Numbered from the stretch's first letter, positions 1-8,435 are shown. The stretch is DNA of 44,157 nt from a virus (IMGVR_UViG_3300043602_000035:1-44157); one strand, 5' to 3'. Notes: generated by a model not told the origin, from the sequence alone. A program made the numbers and translations.

Positions 1-100
1 CTCATGGCGGCTCCTATCTACCGCGCTCCCCGGCGCGATAGCGTTCAACAGCCCTCCGCAGCGCGTGACGGCGCTCCTGCTTGACCCGATACTTATCGGT
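1..100. repeat. 100-bp direct repeat shared with the other end of the window (left copy)
   Basis: The first 100 bases are identical to positions 44058-44157. Joining them gives a circle of 44,057 bp in which gene order stays intact across the junction. The repeat lies between two structural genes rather than beside the terminase genes, so it more likely reflects the arbitrary break point of a circular or circularly permuted assembly than a packaged terminal repeat. Confidence 0.95.
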
Positions 101-328
101 AGATCGCTTAACCTTTTTGGTTAGTTTTTCGGTGCCAACCTCGGTGAGGCCATTGGCGCGGCCAACAGCTCGGAAGGCGGCCTTCGACGTGTAGTGACGC
201 CCATCGACCTGTTCAGTCGGCGGCATCTCGTCGCTGATGATGTACGGACACGGCAACGCGCTTCGTGCAGGAGCTGTCTGCTCGCGCACAAAACGAAATC
301 GCCCCGGCTCGATCTCCACCAGACGCAT
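14..328 (-). CDS. Conserved small phage protein upstream of the scaffold gene (104 aa)
   Basis: A 104-residue basic protein with ATG at 328. Its centre reads PYIISDEMPPTEQVDG, then HYTSKAAFRAVGRANG, then TEVG. From memory this pattern (a short SD-x-M-x-PTEH/Q motif followed by a SKaaFR...EVG helix) recurs in small proteins encoded next to portal or capsid genes of podoviruses. The C-terminus is strongly Arg/Lys-rich and should bind nucleic acid or an acidic partner. Across the circle junction, its stop lies only 8 bases before the scaffold start, so it belongs to the head operon. No catalytic motif is visible. The role is unknown; a head-assembly accessory function is an inference from position. 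Confidence 0.8.
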   Translation of the reverse strand: MRLVEIEPGRFRFVREQTAPARSALPCPYIISDEMPPTEQVDGRHYTSKAAFRAVGRANGLTEVGTEKLTKKVKRSTDKYRVKQERRHALRRAVERYRAGERGR

Positions 329-342
329 CTGTCCCCCAATTA

Positions 343-390
343 CAGGACGCGGCGCTGGCGAAACCCGTGCTAGGGCAACGCCGCGTCCTG
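343..390. other. Long perfect hairpin between the TIG-protein gene and the 104-aa gene
   Basis: The 12-base arms at 343-354 and 379-390 are perfect inverted repeats, CAGGACGCGGCG against CGCCGCGTCCTG, with a 24-base loop. It occupies the only real gap (329-398) in this part of the leftward operon, directly ahead of the 104-aa, scaffold and capsid genes. No U-run follows on either strand, so a classical terminator is not shown. It may instead partially terminate, stabilise or process the late mRNA. Confidence 0.6.
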
Positions 391-398
391 GCCGTCTA

Positions 399-1271
399 CT
401 ACCGTTTGCCCTTTTTGGCTTTGGCCTTCTCGCCCTTGCCCTTACGCTTGATCGCCTTGGGAGGCGCTTTGCGCGTTGCAGGCTCGGCGTGGAACGTGAA
501 ATCCATCAGATTGGACATCTTGTCCCCGTTCTTCACCGACACCTGTACCGTGTCGGGGCCGTTCCACACGTCCATGTTGATGCCGGTCGAGAGCGAGCCG
601 TCATCCTCAAGGTCTGTCGGCTCCTCCTGCCCAGCGAACACGATCACGCTGTCCTCGGTGAAGCCGGTGCCGTGGACGAAGATGTCGAATGTCTCCTCGC
701 CAATGGTGCATTCGTCCGGGTCCAGCTCGGTGATGACCGGCGCGGCATCGGGGGCTGGTGTGCCGCCGCTGCCGCCGGTAATCGGCTGGCCTTGGGCGTC
801 CATGTTGCTGCCGATTGACGAGCCAAGCGGCTCGTTGATGCTGCTGACAGCGCCACGGCCCATAGCCAGCGGCGTCGTCGGTGCCTCGCCTTCCTTGGCT
901 TCCGGCACTTTCGGCACCGCAGCGCCCGCCGTGCCTTGCTCCATGCCCAGCGTCTTGGGATCGACGATGCCCATGCCGCGCTCGCCACCGTGCGGCGAGC
1001 TGGGGATGTTGGGGTTGACGTTGTCGCGGGTGATCTGCCCGTGCGCGGTTTCAGGCGGCAGACGGTCTTCCGGCTTGGTCCGCTCGATGTAATCGAACGG
1101 CCTGTTGTCGCCCAGCACCTGATGCACGTCGTCGCCCTTGCCGGGGCCAGGACCGGGCGGTGCCTTGGCTGGGTCTGGCGGCGTCGTGCCGGTATAGCCT
1201 GCATACGGCCCGGTCTTGTCCTTTGGCTGGCCTTGCTCCGACTGCGGGAGGTCTTCGCGCTTCGTGGTCAT
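399..1271 (-). CDS. Virion-type protein with a C-terminal IPT/TIG (Ig-like) domain (290 aa)
   Basis: The start at 1271 is chosen because its ATG overlaps the stop of the upstream gene (ATGA). An in-frame ATG further upstream would lie deep inside that gene. Residues 1-175 are Pro/Gly-rich and probably unstructured. Residues about 180-265 form an Ig-like IPT/TIG domain: APVITELDPDE, FVHGTGFTEDSVIVFAG and the final VQVSVKNGDKMSN strand. The C-terminus is a Lys/Arg tail (about 25 residues). IPT/TIG modules in phages usually decorate capsids or fibres and bind weakly to surface carbohydrates. Together with the next gene this gives two consecutive TIG proteins between portal and scaffold. A capsid decoration role is an inference from position and fold. 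Confidence 0.75.
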   Translation of the reverse strand: MTTKREDLPQSEQGQPKDKTGPYAGYTGTTPPDPAKAPPGPGPGKGDDVHQVLGDNRPFDYIERTKPEDRLPPETAHGQITRDNVNPNIPSSPHGGERGMGIVDPKTLGMEQGTAGAAVPKVPEAKEGEAPTTPLAMGRGAVSSINEPLGSSIGSNMDAQGQPITGGSGGTPAPDAAPVITELDPDECTIGEETFDIFVHGTGFTEDSVIVFAGQEEPTDLEDDGSLSTGINMDVWNGPDTVQVSVKNGDKMSNLMDFTFHAEPATRKAPPKAIKRKGKGEKAKAKKGKR

Positions 1272-2041
1272 GTGAACGTCCATGTCTGGGCGGCAGTGGT
1301 GACTGCGCCGCCGGTTACGACCGTGACCGGCCACGGGCCTGACGAGGTCTTCTTCGTCACCGTGGGCGCAGTCAGAGAGGTCGAGCTGTTGAACGTCGTG
1401 GTCTGAGCCACGCCGTTCACATAGATAACACTCTGCCGGGAGAAGTTGGTTCCGGTCGCGCCAAGCGTAGTTGTGCCGACACCCGACACTGAGTTACCCG
1501 GCGAGATGCTGGTCAACGTCGCTGCACTGGCAGGCGACAGCGACGAGGCGTGGTAGGCGTTGGGGCTGAATGGCGCTCCACCCACCACAGCCGCAGGCAT
1601 CGCCGGGCCAACGCCAACCGTCACCGTAGGCACTTGCGGCGGTGCGCCGGAATAGGCTGGCGGGTAGGTCAGGCTGACCACGCTCTCGGTGCCTGCGCCT
1701 TCGTGCGGGACGCTGGTCGAGGCCGGGACCGGACCCAGGAAGTTGATCGGCGGCGGATTGCCGGTGCCGCTGCCGGGATAGCTGCCCTCGGTGCCGCCTG
1801 CGGTTGCGCCAACGCCTGACGCCAGAGCTGCGGTCTGCGCCGCGAACAGCGTGAGCGCGCCTGCTGCACCGTCGTCGAAGTATGGCGGCGGATATGTCGG
1901 TGTGCCGCCACCCCAGTTCTTGCTGTCGTTGTAGGTGTTCTTGGTGAAGTTTGGCGGATTAGGTCCGGTTGCGCCAACGCATGAGTAGTTTGTCGGCGGC
2001 GTCGGGTTTGGCGGCGTCACTGTCACTGTAGATTGGGCCAT
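1268..2041 (-). CDS. Structural protein with C-terminal IPT/TIG (Ig-like) domain (257 aa)
   Basis: ATG at 2041 is preceded by AGGAGC at good spacing. The N-terminal 170 residues are low-complexity and rich in Pro, Gly, Thr and Ser. Residues about 172-257 carry an IPT/TIG fold: LTSISPGNSVSGVGTTTL, then GATGTNFSRQSVIYVNG, then a closing WPVTVVTGGAV strand. It differs in sequence from the TIG domain of the downstream gene, so the pair is an old duplication or two independent acquisitions. There is no signal peptide. The likely role is a capsid-surface or neck decoration protein in the virion; no enzymatic motif is seen. Confidence 0.75.
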   Translation of the reverse strand: MAQSTVTVTPPNPTPPTNYSCVGATGPNPPNFTKNTYNDSKNWGGGTPTYPPPYFDDGAAGALTLFAAQTAALASGVGATAGGTEGSYPGSGTGNPPPINFLGPVPASTSVPHEGAGTESVVSLTYPPAYSGAPPQVPTVTVGVGPAMPAAVVGGAPFSPNAYHASSLSPASAATLTSISPGNSVSGVGTTTLGATGTNFSRQSVIYVNGVAQTTTFNSSTSLTAPTVTKKTSSGPWPVTVVTGGAVTTAAQTWTFT

Positions 2042-2054
2042 GCGTCAGCTCCTG

Positions 2055-2144
2055 TTACCAGCGGTTGGAGAGCGTGATGGGAATACCATAAAGCAGCGGT
2101 CCTGGCTGCGGCGGTTTCTGTGGCGGCTCGTTGATGGAGGTCAT
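2055..2144 (-). CDS. 29-residue peptide with strong ribosome site
   Basis: The short gene starts ATG at 2144 and stops TAA at 2055-2057. It is preceded at 2151-2157 by AAGGAGA, one of the best Shine-Dalgarno sites in the window. Its start overlaps the stop of the 843-residue gene (ATGA), and its stop sits directly in front of the ribosome site of the next TIG gene. The product begins MTSINEPPQKPPQPGP and ends GIPITLSNRW, a Pro-rich head with a short hydrophobic C-terminus. It may be a real micro-protein of the head, or a leader coupling translation of the TIG genes. Function unknown. Confidence 0.6.
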   Translation of the reverse strand: MTSINEPPQKPPQPGPLLYGIPITLSNRW

Positions 2145-4672
2145 TGGTATTCTCCTTGATCGGCAATGCCGCCCATCTTCGCGGCTCCCACTGCGCCAGC
2201 AACAGGAACCACCAGCAGCGGTGCCTTCTTCCTAATGAAGTCAGACAGCGTCTTGCTGGGGTCTTCGCCACGCATCTTGGCGGTGTAGAGAATACGCTCG
2301 TTGAGGAGCTGCGGGAATGTGTGCGTCGGCACCGTCCCCAGGCCGGTGAGCTGCCCGCCACCAGCCCAGGCTGCGCCCTGCGCGTCCGCTGTCGGCAGCT
2401 TAAAGTCACGCCCCACCTCGCTGTAAAACTTTTCGGCTGCGCCATACTCATTGGCTCGCGGCTTGGCGCTCCAGAAATACGGTATCTGTAGCGCATCCTT
2501 CATCTTCAACTTGCCGCCTTCGTGCAGCTCCTGCGGACGAAACACCACAGTGTCACCAGTGCGCTCGCCGTACTTGTTGACAATGGTGTCCTTCGCTGGA
2601 TCGGTCCCCTGCTTGTACTTGGCCGACACTGACGTTTCGAGGAAGCGTGGGTCTTTGGTCCGCATGCCGATATTGCGGAAGGCATGCGTGTCCATCGTCC
2701 CCGGAACCAAGTTGCCCTGGAGGTTCGCGGAGAACGATGCAGGCTTGGTGTTTTTGAAAATATCCCAGCCCTCGGGGCTGGTGACGGTGGCGTAGTTCTG
2801 CCGGTGAAGGTTCTGCGCGACGTGGCCATACGGATATGGCAGTTCTTCCGGCAGTCCCTTCTTGCCGCTCATCATGTAGTAGAACGAAGCATTGCGGATG
2901 TTGGTAGGAACGTCTGATCGTGGTGATGTCGCAGCCACCATGTCCATGAACCGCGCATACTCAATCGGGCCACGCACCTCGCCCAGCTCCTTGATGAACT
3001 CACGGCGCACCGGCTCGTTGTGATACCACTTGTCGGCACCAAACTTGAGGCCTGTCTCGACGCTCTCGCGCACACCCTGCTGCACCTTCTTGTTGGCGAT
3101 GGCGTCGGCCAGACGGTCTGTCACGCCGTGCTTGGGGACGTAGCGTTCCATCGGCGTCTGCGGAACGTCGGAGCGCAGGATGCCAGACAGGTCCATCGGC
3201 CCTGCGCCCTTCTCGCCTGCGGCTATCTCATCGAGAACATTGCGGCTCTGCTTGGTGAAGGCCGCGCCCTTGATCGGTGCGCCGCTGGCGTCGAGGATTG
3301 GCTTGCTTGTCGGGAAGCCTGGGCTTGGCGAAAATCCGGTGATCTTCTTCGCCAGTTGCGGCTGCTCGGCCAAACCGCCCATCGCGAGGCCGGGCAAGTT
3401 TCGCTGCATGTTGTTGAACGTGACAATCTGCTTCTCACGCGGCACTTGCTCGGTGACCGGCGGCGGCACGTTTATCAAATATTCCGGTTCTCTGTTGGCG
3501 CGGAACTGCACGTTCTCTGCTTCATTCTCACCGGCTGACCGGCCATAGGCCTTGTTCGCCGCGATGCGCCGAAAGTTGTTGTCGAGCAGAACAGGATCAG
3601 CGTTCTTCGCCGCCTCGTATTCCTTCATGAACCGCTTGTAGGTGAAGCCCGGCGGCAGCAGGCCTTGCGCCTTTGCTTCCTTCGCGCTCGGCGGGTTCTG
3701 GAAGTCGCGCTTGAGCTGCTCGTAGATGTCTTGCGCTGGCTTGCTCAGCGGGTGGGTGTTGACGTTGGTGCCAGCGTTGAGGTCTTGCTCGAATTGAGTG
3801 ACGTGCGTTCCTTCGTGCATGACCACGCTGTGCGGCGTGTCATGCTTGTAGTCCACGTTCACCTCGATCTCATTCGGCCTGCCCTTGGCAGGATCGGCAT
3901 GCAGGAAGCCGCCGCCAATGTCGGGATGCTCCCTGGTGACCGTCAGCTTGGTTTCAGGCAGCCAGGGCGCTTGTGGAAACAGGTTCTTGTGTTCAAACAC
4001 GTCGCCCAGCTTCAGGTTCTTCTCACCCACCAGCTTCGCCGGATCGACCAGCCAGCGGCTGCCCAGGTCAGGCACCTCGTAGCGCCAGATACCGTCAGCG
4101 CCCTGGAACAGGCCGGTCCTGTCCCAGATGCCCCGGACATCCATGCCCTCGCTCAGCAGCTTCTCGGCCCGGCTCAGCAACTTGCCCGGCGGTGCCTTGA
4201 GGAACGAAGCGTCGGCATCGCTTGGCGACAACGCAAAACCAGCCGCCAATCCAGCCAGTTTTGCCGGTCCCGGCAGGCTCTTAGCCGCCGCCGCTGTCGC
4301 CCCCGTCAGCCCGGCACCCCATGTGGTTGTCGGCAGATACCAGTCGCGCAGGCTCTCGCCAGTGCTGCGGTAAGCCTGCTCGGCCTCCTGCTGCGTGGCC
4401 ACGCCGTAGGGCAGGTAGCTGTGCGGCGCGATCTCCTTCTGGAGCTGCGCGTCGTCATACTTCTTCCAAGCATCCGGCGCTGAGCGGTCGCGCACGTTGT
4501 AGCCAGCCGCCACCGGCTCCATGTAGCTCTGCGCTTCCGCCACGCCGCTGTCGCGTGGCAGCATCAGCGCGCTTGTCGGCGGCGCAGGCTGTGGCGGCAG
4601 CTTGTCGGTGGCCGCCAGCTCGCCCATGATGCTCTCAAGCGTGTCGGGTTGCTGTGAATACCAATCGCTCAT
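2141..4672 (-). CDS. Large virion-associated protein with HEXXH metallopeptidase motif (843 aa)
   Basis: The 843-residue product starts at ATG 4672, overlapping the upstream gene by ATGA. Around residues 185-260 a TGLFQGADGIWRYEV / LGDVFEH pattern precedes VVMHEGTH at 283-290. This is the arrangement I associate with the zincin module of phage polyvalent proteins. His286, Glu287 and His290 would be the zinc and catalytic residues; the third ligand is not obvious. Residues about 500-780 hold a second conserved region (DTHAFRNIGMR, PYFWSAKPRANEYGAAEKFY, PTADAQGAAWAGG). The extreme C-terminus is a Gly/Ala hydrophobic segment, as in ejected internal proteins. It lies between portal and scaffold. 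A capsid-internal protein ejected with DNA, possibly protease-active, is an inference. Confidence 0.75.
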   Translation of the reverse strand: MSDWYSQQPDTLESIMGELAATDKLPPQPAPPTSALMLPRDSGVAEAQSYMEPVAAGYNVRDRSAPDAWKKYDDAQLQKEIAPHSYLPYGVATQQEAEQAYRSTGESLRDWYLPTTTWGAGLTGATAAAAKSLPGPAKLAGLAAGFALSPSDADASFLKAPPGKLLSRAEKLLSEGMDVRGIWDRTGLFQGADGIWRYEVPDLGSRWLVDPAKLVGEKNLKLGDVFEHKNLFPQAPWLPETKLTVTREHPDIGGGFLHADPAKGRPNEIEVNVDYKHDTPHSVVMHEGTHVTQFEQDLNAGTNVNTHPLSKPAQDIYEQLKRDFQNPPSAKEAKAQGLLPPGFTYKRFMKEYEAAKNADPVLLDNNFRRIAANKAYGRSAGENEAENVQFRANREPEYLINVPPPVTEQVPREKQIVTFNNMQRNLPGLAMGGLAEQPQLAKKITGFSPSPGFPTSKPILDASGAPIKGAAFTKQSRNVLDEIAAGEKGAGPMDLSGILRSDVPQTPMERYVPKHGVTDRLADAIANKKVQQGVRESVETGLKFGADKWYHNEPVRREFIKELGEVRGPIEYARFMDMVAATSPRSDVPTNIRNASFYYMMSGKKGLPEELPYPYGHVAQNLHRQNYATVTSPEGWDIFKNTKPASFSANLQGNLVPGTMDTHAFRNIGMRTKDPRFLETSVSAKYKQGTDPAKDTIVNKYGERTGDTVVFRPQELHEGGKLKMKDALQIPYFWSAKPRANEYGAAEKFYSEVGRDFKLPTADAQGAAWAGGGQLTGLGTVPTHTFPQLLNERILYTAKMRGEDPSKTLSDFIRKKAPLLVVPVAGAVGAAKMGGIADQGEYQ

Positions 4673-5280
4673 CGCCGTCGCCTCACGTCGAGGTCATCCA
4701 TCGGATACGCTGGCCTGACGAGGTCATCCAGGCCTCGCGGCTCCCAGCCGCGCATGGCGCGCAGCTCGTCGTCGAAGCCGCCCTGCGGCGTCGAGGGCCG
4801 CAGGATCGAGCCTATGCCGCCCTCCGGTGCCGCCATCCCCAGCCGCTCCAGCTTCATGTTGTCGAGGCGGTTCTCGGCGCTCTCGCGCAGGCCCCACGGG
4901 TCGTAGGGGCGGCCCATCATCGTCGCCAGCTCGCGTGATGTCGGCACGTCCATCTGCATCTGCGCCTGGAAGGCGTCCAGCTCCTCCCGCGTCAGCGGTC
5001 GCAGCCCGCCACGCGCATCGTCCAGCTCGTCGTCGCCGGTAGGCTCTGGCTGCGGGTTCAGCTCCGGTGGCGGGCCGCGCCCTTCACCAGGGAGCATCGG
5101 CTCGCCCATCATTTTCTTACGCAGCTCGTACTGAAACATCTCCTCGTCTGTCGGCTGCTCGAAGGGCTGGTTAGGCACGAACGATCTACGGTCGATGACG
5201 TTCGTCGGCCCGAATGTCTCAGGCGGCATGTAGCCGTCTTGCGCGGCCAGCTCCCCCATCTGCCAATCTTCCGGGTCCAT
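4669..5280 (-). CDS. Acidic structural protein downstream of the portal (203 aa)
   Basis: ATG at 5280 overlaps the portal stop (TGATG); a GTG one codon upstream is also possible. The 203-residue protein is acidic and Pro/Met-rich, with no membrane segment or recognisable catalytic motif. It ends in an Arg-rich tip (DVRRRR). The ATGA overlap with the next large gene shows tight coupling. Its beginning (DPEDWQMGELAAQDG) resembles the start of the next protein (IMGELAATDK), perhaps a shared targeting peptide of portal-proximal proteins. Function unknown. Confidence 0.75.
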   Translation of the reverse strand: MDPEDWQMGELAAQDGYMPPETFGPTNVIDRRSFVPNQPFEQPTDEEMFQYELRKKMMGEPMLPGEGRGPPPELNPQPEPTGDDELDDARGGLRPLTREELDAFQAQMQMDVPTSRELATMMGRPYDPWGLRESAENRLDNMKLERLGMAAPEGGIGSILRPSTPQGGFDDELRAMRGWEPRGLDDLVRPAYPMDDLDVRRRR

Positions 5281-7598
5281 CACTGCCGTCCCATCGGCCT
5301 GGGCTGCATCATCTTCATCTCATGCTGTTGTCTGCGCTGCTCGGACTGCGCCTGCGTGTCGATCTGCTTGTTCTGCGCCTGGACCGCCGTCATCTGCGCC
5401 TTCTGGTCGTTCATCCGCATCTTCTGCTCGTTCTCGCGCATGTGCGCCTGATGCGCCTCGCGGTTCTCAAAAACCTTCTCTTGCTGGATGACGGCCTTGC
5501 CCTCGGTGTCGCTCAGCTTGATCTGCGCGTTGGCCCAGGCGATCTTGCGGTCGTTCTCCAGCTTCTCGTCGTGCTGGCGCTGCTTGTCCAACAGCTCCTG
5601 CTTGTTGATCTTGATCTGCTCGGCGTCGGTCTGCTGCTTCTGCTGTATCTTCGCCATCTCGATCTTCTCGTTGCTCTTGACCGCTTCCAGCTGCGGGTTG
5701 GGCGGCACGTTCTGGCCCTTGGTCTTCATCTGCTCGACCAGCTCGTCGATGGTGCCGTCGAGCGAACGCCCGGCGCGGAATGGTGCCGTGGCGAACTTCA
5801 GCAGCTCGCCGCAGAACTCAGCCGTTCCCGGCTCGGCCACGATCATCTGCGACAGCTGCGGCAGCAACCCGCCAAGCATCTGCACGAACTCGGTGCGCTG
5901 CTGCTTCTCGGCCTGCTCGTCGGCCATGATGGTGCTGTCTGTCTCGATGTCGAGGATGAACGACTTGGCCCGGCGGTCCTTCAGGAACTTCAGCACCTGT
6001 TCGATGGTTGGCTTCTCGCGTAGCTGATTGATAGTCTGCACCGCAGCTTCCTGGCTCTTCTGCGCCTGCTGCGCTACCTGTTGCGCCTGCTCTGGGTTCT
6101 GCTGTGCCATCTGCTGCACTTGAGGCATCTGCATGAGCTGCTGCATCTGGCTCTGCTGCCCCTGCATCTGCTTCATCACCTCGGAGATTTTCTGTTGAAC
6201 CATCGCCTGCGTTGGAAGCTGCGTCTGGCTCATCTCGATGATGGTGACTGGATCGAACTTGTCTGTGATGATGTCGAGGCTCAGTTCGACAAGGTCGCGA
6301 GCGAACCTGACAAGCTCCTGCTGCTTGTCTTTAATGCGCTTAGAACCATACTCAGTCTTGAGCCGCTGAGCGCCAAGCGTTTCCTGCGGATCGGTATCGC
6401 CCCGCATAATGTCGCTCAGGCCCATCACTTGGTAGATGTCCTCAATGACTTGCTTTCGCAGCGCCACTAGGCCGGTGATGGTCTGCGCGATCTGGTCGAT
6501 GGGCATCCAGATGATGACCTCTTTCGAGGTGCCGAATGCGGCCCAGTTGGCGATAGGCACCAGCATACGTCCGCTGGTCTTGGTCTTCACCGCAGTCTCG
6601 ATGGCGTCGGCCATCTCGGTGCCGCCGCTCGGATAGAAGCCCTTCGCCTCCAGCACCTCGCTCAGCGCGTGGATGCGGCCCGTCAACATGTTCAACTCGT
6701 CCAACTGATCCTTGTACTGGAGAACGTCTGGAACAGGGATGAGGCTGCCACGCTGCACTGTCCCGTAGGCTGGCTTGGGGCAAGGAAAAAATCCGCATAG
6801 CTCCAGATGAGGGTCATCTTCGTCGAGGATTTTTTCGCATCCATGTGCCACCCATAGCACCCGATTGTCCTGCTTGCTCCAGATTTCCCAAAACTTAGCC
6901 CGCTCTCTGTTATCTGCACCGCCAATCTCCGCGCCTTCCTTGTCCACCTTGTACTCGGCGTTCTGGTACTCGTCGCCGCTGGTCTTCCTGAACCGCTTGC
7001 GCGCCTGTCCTCGCGTCAGGTAGCTCGCGCCTGCGACCCAGGTCACCTCTTCCCAGTTGCGTGAGATGCTGTGCAGGAAGTCGCGGCGGTTTTTGAACTC
7101 GATGCACACGCGCTCGGTGTCGTAGTAGCCCTTGCCCTTGCTCTCGTAGCGCACCCAGCCGCAGCCGCGACTGATCATCGCCACGTCGTCGCGTATCAGC
7201 TTCATGATGTCGTCGATGCGCGTGAGGTCGAATGCCACCGTCACACACCGCTCGGCCACCTCTGACGCGGCCTGATAGACCGGCCTGCGGTCCTTGAATT
7301 TTGGGACGACAACTGGCTGCGGCGGCTTGGCGTAAATGCTGGGCTTGATGACCTCGCAGTTCGCCCAAAACATTTGAAACTCTTTTTCACGCGACATCGT
7401 CGCCAGCCGCGCCATGCTGGCGTATTGCTTGTCGATGTTGTCGCAGTGATCGTTCCAATCGTTGAACATCTCCTCGCTTTCGAGCAGGAGATTGAGCCAC
7501 GCCTTGGCGTTCTTAGGCTCGACTGCCGGGTTGTAGTCGTAGTCGTCCGCGCCCAGATCGGCGTCGATTGGCTTGGGGTTGTCGGTGTCATCGGCCAT
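5280..7598 (-). CDS. Portal protein, podovirus type (772 aa)
   Basis: The portal ring sits at the capsid vertex, where TerL pumps in DNA and the tail attaches. The chosen ATG at 7598 has GGAG at 7607-7610 with 8-base spacing; an in-frame ATG at 7643 would add 15 residues but lacks a ribosome site. The N-terminal 500 residues match large podovirus portals by overall pattern (WFNDW/WANCEVIKPSIYAK, RDDVAMISRGCGWVRYE, PVPDVLQYKDQLDELN, VMGLSDIMRGDTDPQETLGAQRLK). Residues from about 480 onwards are Gln-rich helical coiled coil, consistent with a long C-terminal barrel into the capsid. It is the fourth gene after terL, with three small genes between. Confidence 0.93.
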   Translation of the reverse strand: MADDTDNPKPIDADLGADDYDYNPAVEPKNAKAWLNLLLESEEMFNDWNDHCDNIDKQYASMARLATMSREKEFQMFWANCEVIKPSIYAKPPQPVVVPKFKDRRPVYQAASEVAERCVTVAFDLTRIDDIMKLIRDDVAMISRGCGWVRYESKGKGYYDTERVCIEFKNRRDFLHSISRNWEEVTWVAGASYLTRGQARKRFRKTSGDEYQNAEYKVDKEGAEIGGADNRERAKFWEIWSKQDNRVLWVAHGCEKILDEDDPHLELCGFFPCPKPAYGTVQRGSLIPVPDVLQYKDQLDELNMLTGRIHALSEVLEAKGFYPSGGTEMADAIETAVKTKTSGRMLVPIANWAAFGTSKEVIIWMPIDQIAQTITGLVALRKQVIEDIYQVMGLSDIMRGDTDPQETLGAQRLKTEYGSKRIKDKQQELVRFARDLVELSLDIITDKFDPVTIIEMSQTQLPTQAMVQQKISEVMKQMQGQQSQMQQLMQMPQVQQMAQQNPEQAQQVAQQAQKSQEAAVQTINQLREKPTIEQVLKFLKDRRAKSFILDIETDSTIMADEQAEKQQRTEFVQMLGGLLPQLSQMIVAEPGTAEFCGELLKFATAPFRAGRSLDGTIDELVEQMKTKGQNVPPNPQLEAVKSNEKIEMAKIQQKQQTDAEQIKINKQELLDKQRQHDEKLENDRKIAWANAQIKLSDTEGKAVIQQEKVFENREAHQAHMRENEQKMRMNDQKAQMTAVQAQNKQIDTQAQSEQRRQQHEMKMMQPRPMGRQ

Positions 7599-7660
7599 CG
7601 GGGCTGCTCCGTTAAATCGCCAGCCCCAACTGGCGTCAGACATATTGCGTCAGCGTCACG

Positions 7661-7918
7661 TCATTTGAAATAGCTCGCCTTGCGCCTAAGCGGGATAACC
7701 TTCTCGTCGCCGTACATGCGGTCGAGCTGCTCGTTGAGCGTGTAGAACACGATCTCGGCGGTGGCGTGGGCATCGTCCCGGCTGCCGCCCTCCTGCCAGA
7801 TTGCCTGCGCCAGGGCCGTCGTCAGGATGTCGCAAGCCTGCCGCCACGGCAGCCGCTTGCCCAGCTGTCGCGCCTTGCGCTTGATGCGCTGCGCCTCGCG
7901 CTTTTTGTATTCCTTCAT
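7661..7918 (-). CDS. Small basic protein between terminase and portal (85 aa)
   Basis: ATG at 7918 overlaps the upstream stop (ATGA), which decides the start over a longer upstream reading. The N-terminus is strongly basic (MKEYKKREAQRIKRKARQLGKR). It is followed by a helical region, WRQACDILTTALAQAIW, and a C-terminal helix with YGDEKVIPLRR. No family is recognised. The basic head and position suggest a DNA- or portal-associated packaging accessory, but this is inference only. Confidence 0.75.
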   Translation of the reverse strand: MKEYKKREAQRIKRKARQLGKRLPWRQACDILTTALAQAIWQEGGSRDDAHATAEIVFYTLNEQLDRMYGDEKVIPLRRKASYFK

Positions 7919-8184
7919 GGTTTTGCCCTCGGTGGAAAAGCCCGCATCACGTCTTCGCGGTTGAGCATGACCCACAGCTTGTGCGGTGGCTTGTCGTCGC
8001 GTCCCAGCCAGCGCCACAACGCCTTGCACTGCTTCCGCGACAACGTGTTCACTGCCAGGGTGTGATGCTCGGCCAGCCAGCGCCCGACTAGCGGGAAGTC
8101 GTACTCGCGTTGCTTGGCATCGACCAGCTTGATGCGGATCGACGGCATCCATTCGTATTTGTACTGGACGTTGCGATGCTCCAT
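7915..8184 (-). CDS. Hypothetical protein between terminase and portal (89 aa)
   Basis: ATG at 8184 overlaps the preceding stop (TAATG). The product MEHRNVQYKYEWMPSIRIKL... is a basic, Trp/Lys-rich 89-residue protein, with KALWRWLGRDDKPPHKLWV near the centre and no membrane segment. It is coupled at both ends to neighbours. I do not recognise the family. Confidence 0.7.
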   Translation of the reverse strand: MEHRNVQYKYEWMPSIRIKLVDAKQREYDFPLVGRWLAEHHTLAVNTLSRKQCKALWRWLGRDDKPPHKLWVMLNREDVMRAFPPRAKP

Positions 8185-8435
8185 TAGCCTGACACCCTTT
8201 CGTCCTCCAGCTCTGACGCCTGTTGCCCTTGTGCCTTCTGCCGCTCCTGCGCGTCGTGCAGCATATGCGCGATGCTCGACACCGTCGCCCACTTGTCGTG
8301 AAACATCCGGCGCAGGCCGTACTGCGCGCACTGGCTGTCTGCAATCGGGGCCACTCCATATCTGGAAAGCAGATCAGCGAGCAGCTCAGCCGCGTGACGC
8401 TCGTCTGTCTCTGGATGCCCCGGCATGCGGCTCAT
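8184..8435 (-). CDS. Hypothetical protein immediately downstream of terL (83 aa)
   Basis: ATG at 8435 overlaps the terL stop (ATGA). The mostly helical 83-residue product contains ERHAAELLADLLSRYG and a C-terminal Gln/Glu-rich helix. There is no recognisable domain. Coupling to terL suggests co-production during packaging. Confidence 0.7.
   Translation of the reverse strand: MSRMPGHPETDERHAAELLADLLSRYGVAPIADSQCAQYGLRRMFHDKWATVSSIAHMLHDAQERQKAQGQQASELEDERVSG

Noticed and set aside
5214-6027. Leucine-rich and cysteine/serine-rich long open frames opposite the portal gene
   Set aside because: They are antisense images of the Gln/Lys coiled coil of the portal; no ribosome site, and composition is typical of complementary-strand artefacts.
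7599-7643. Portal start 15 codons upstream at 7643
   Set aside because: Not excluded, but no ribosome site is visible there while GGAG lies at ideal spacing before the ATG at 7598.
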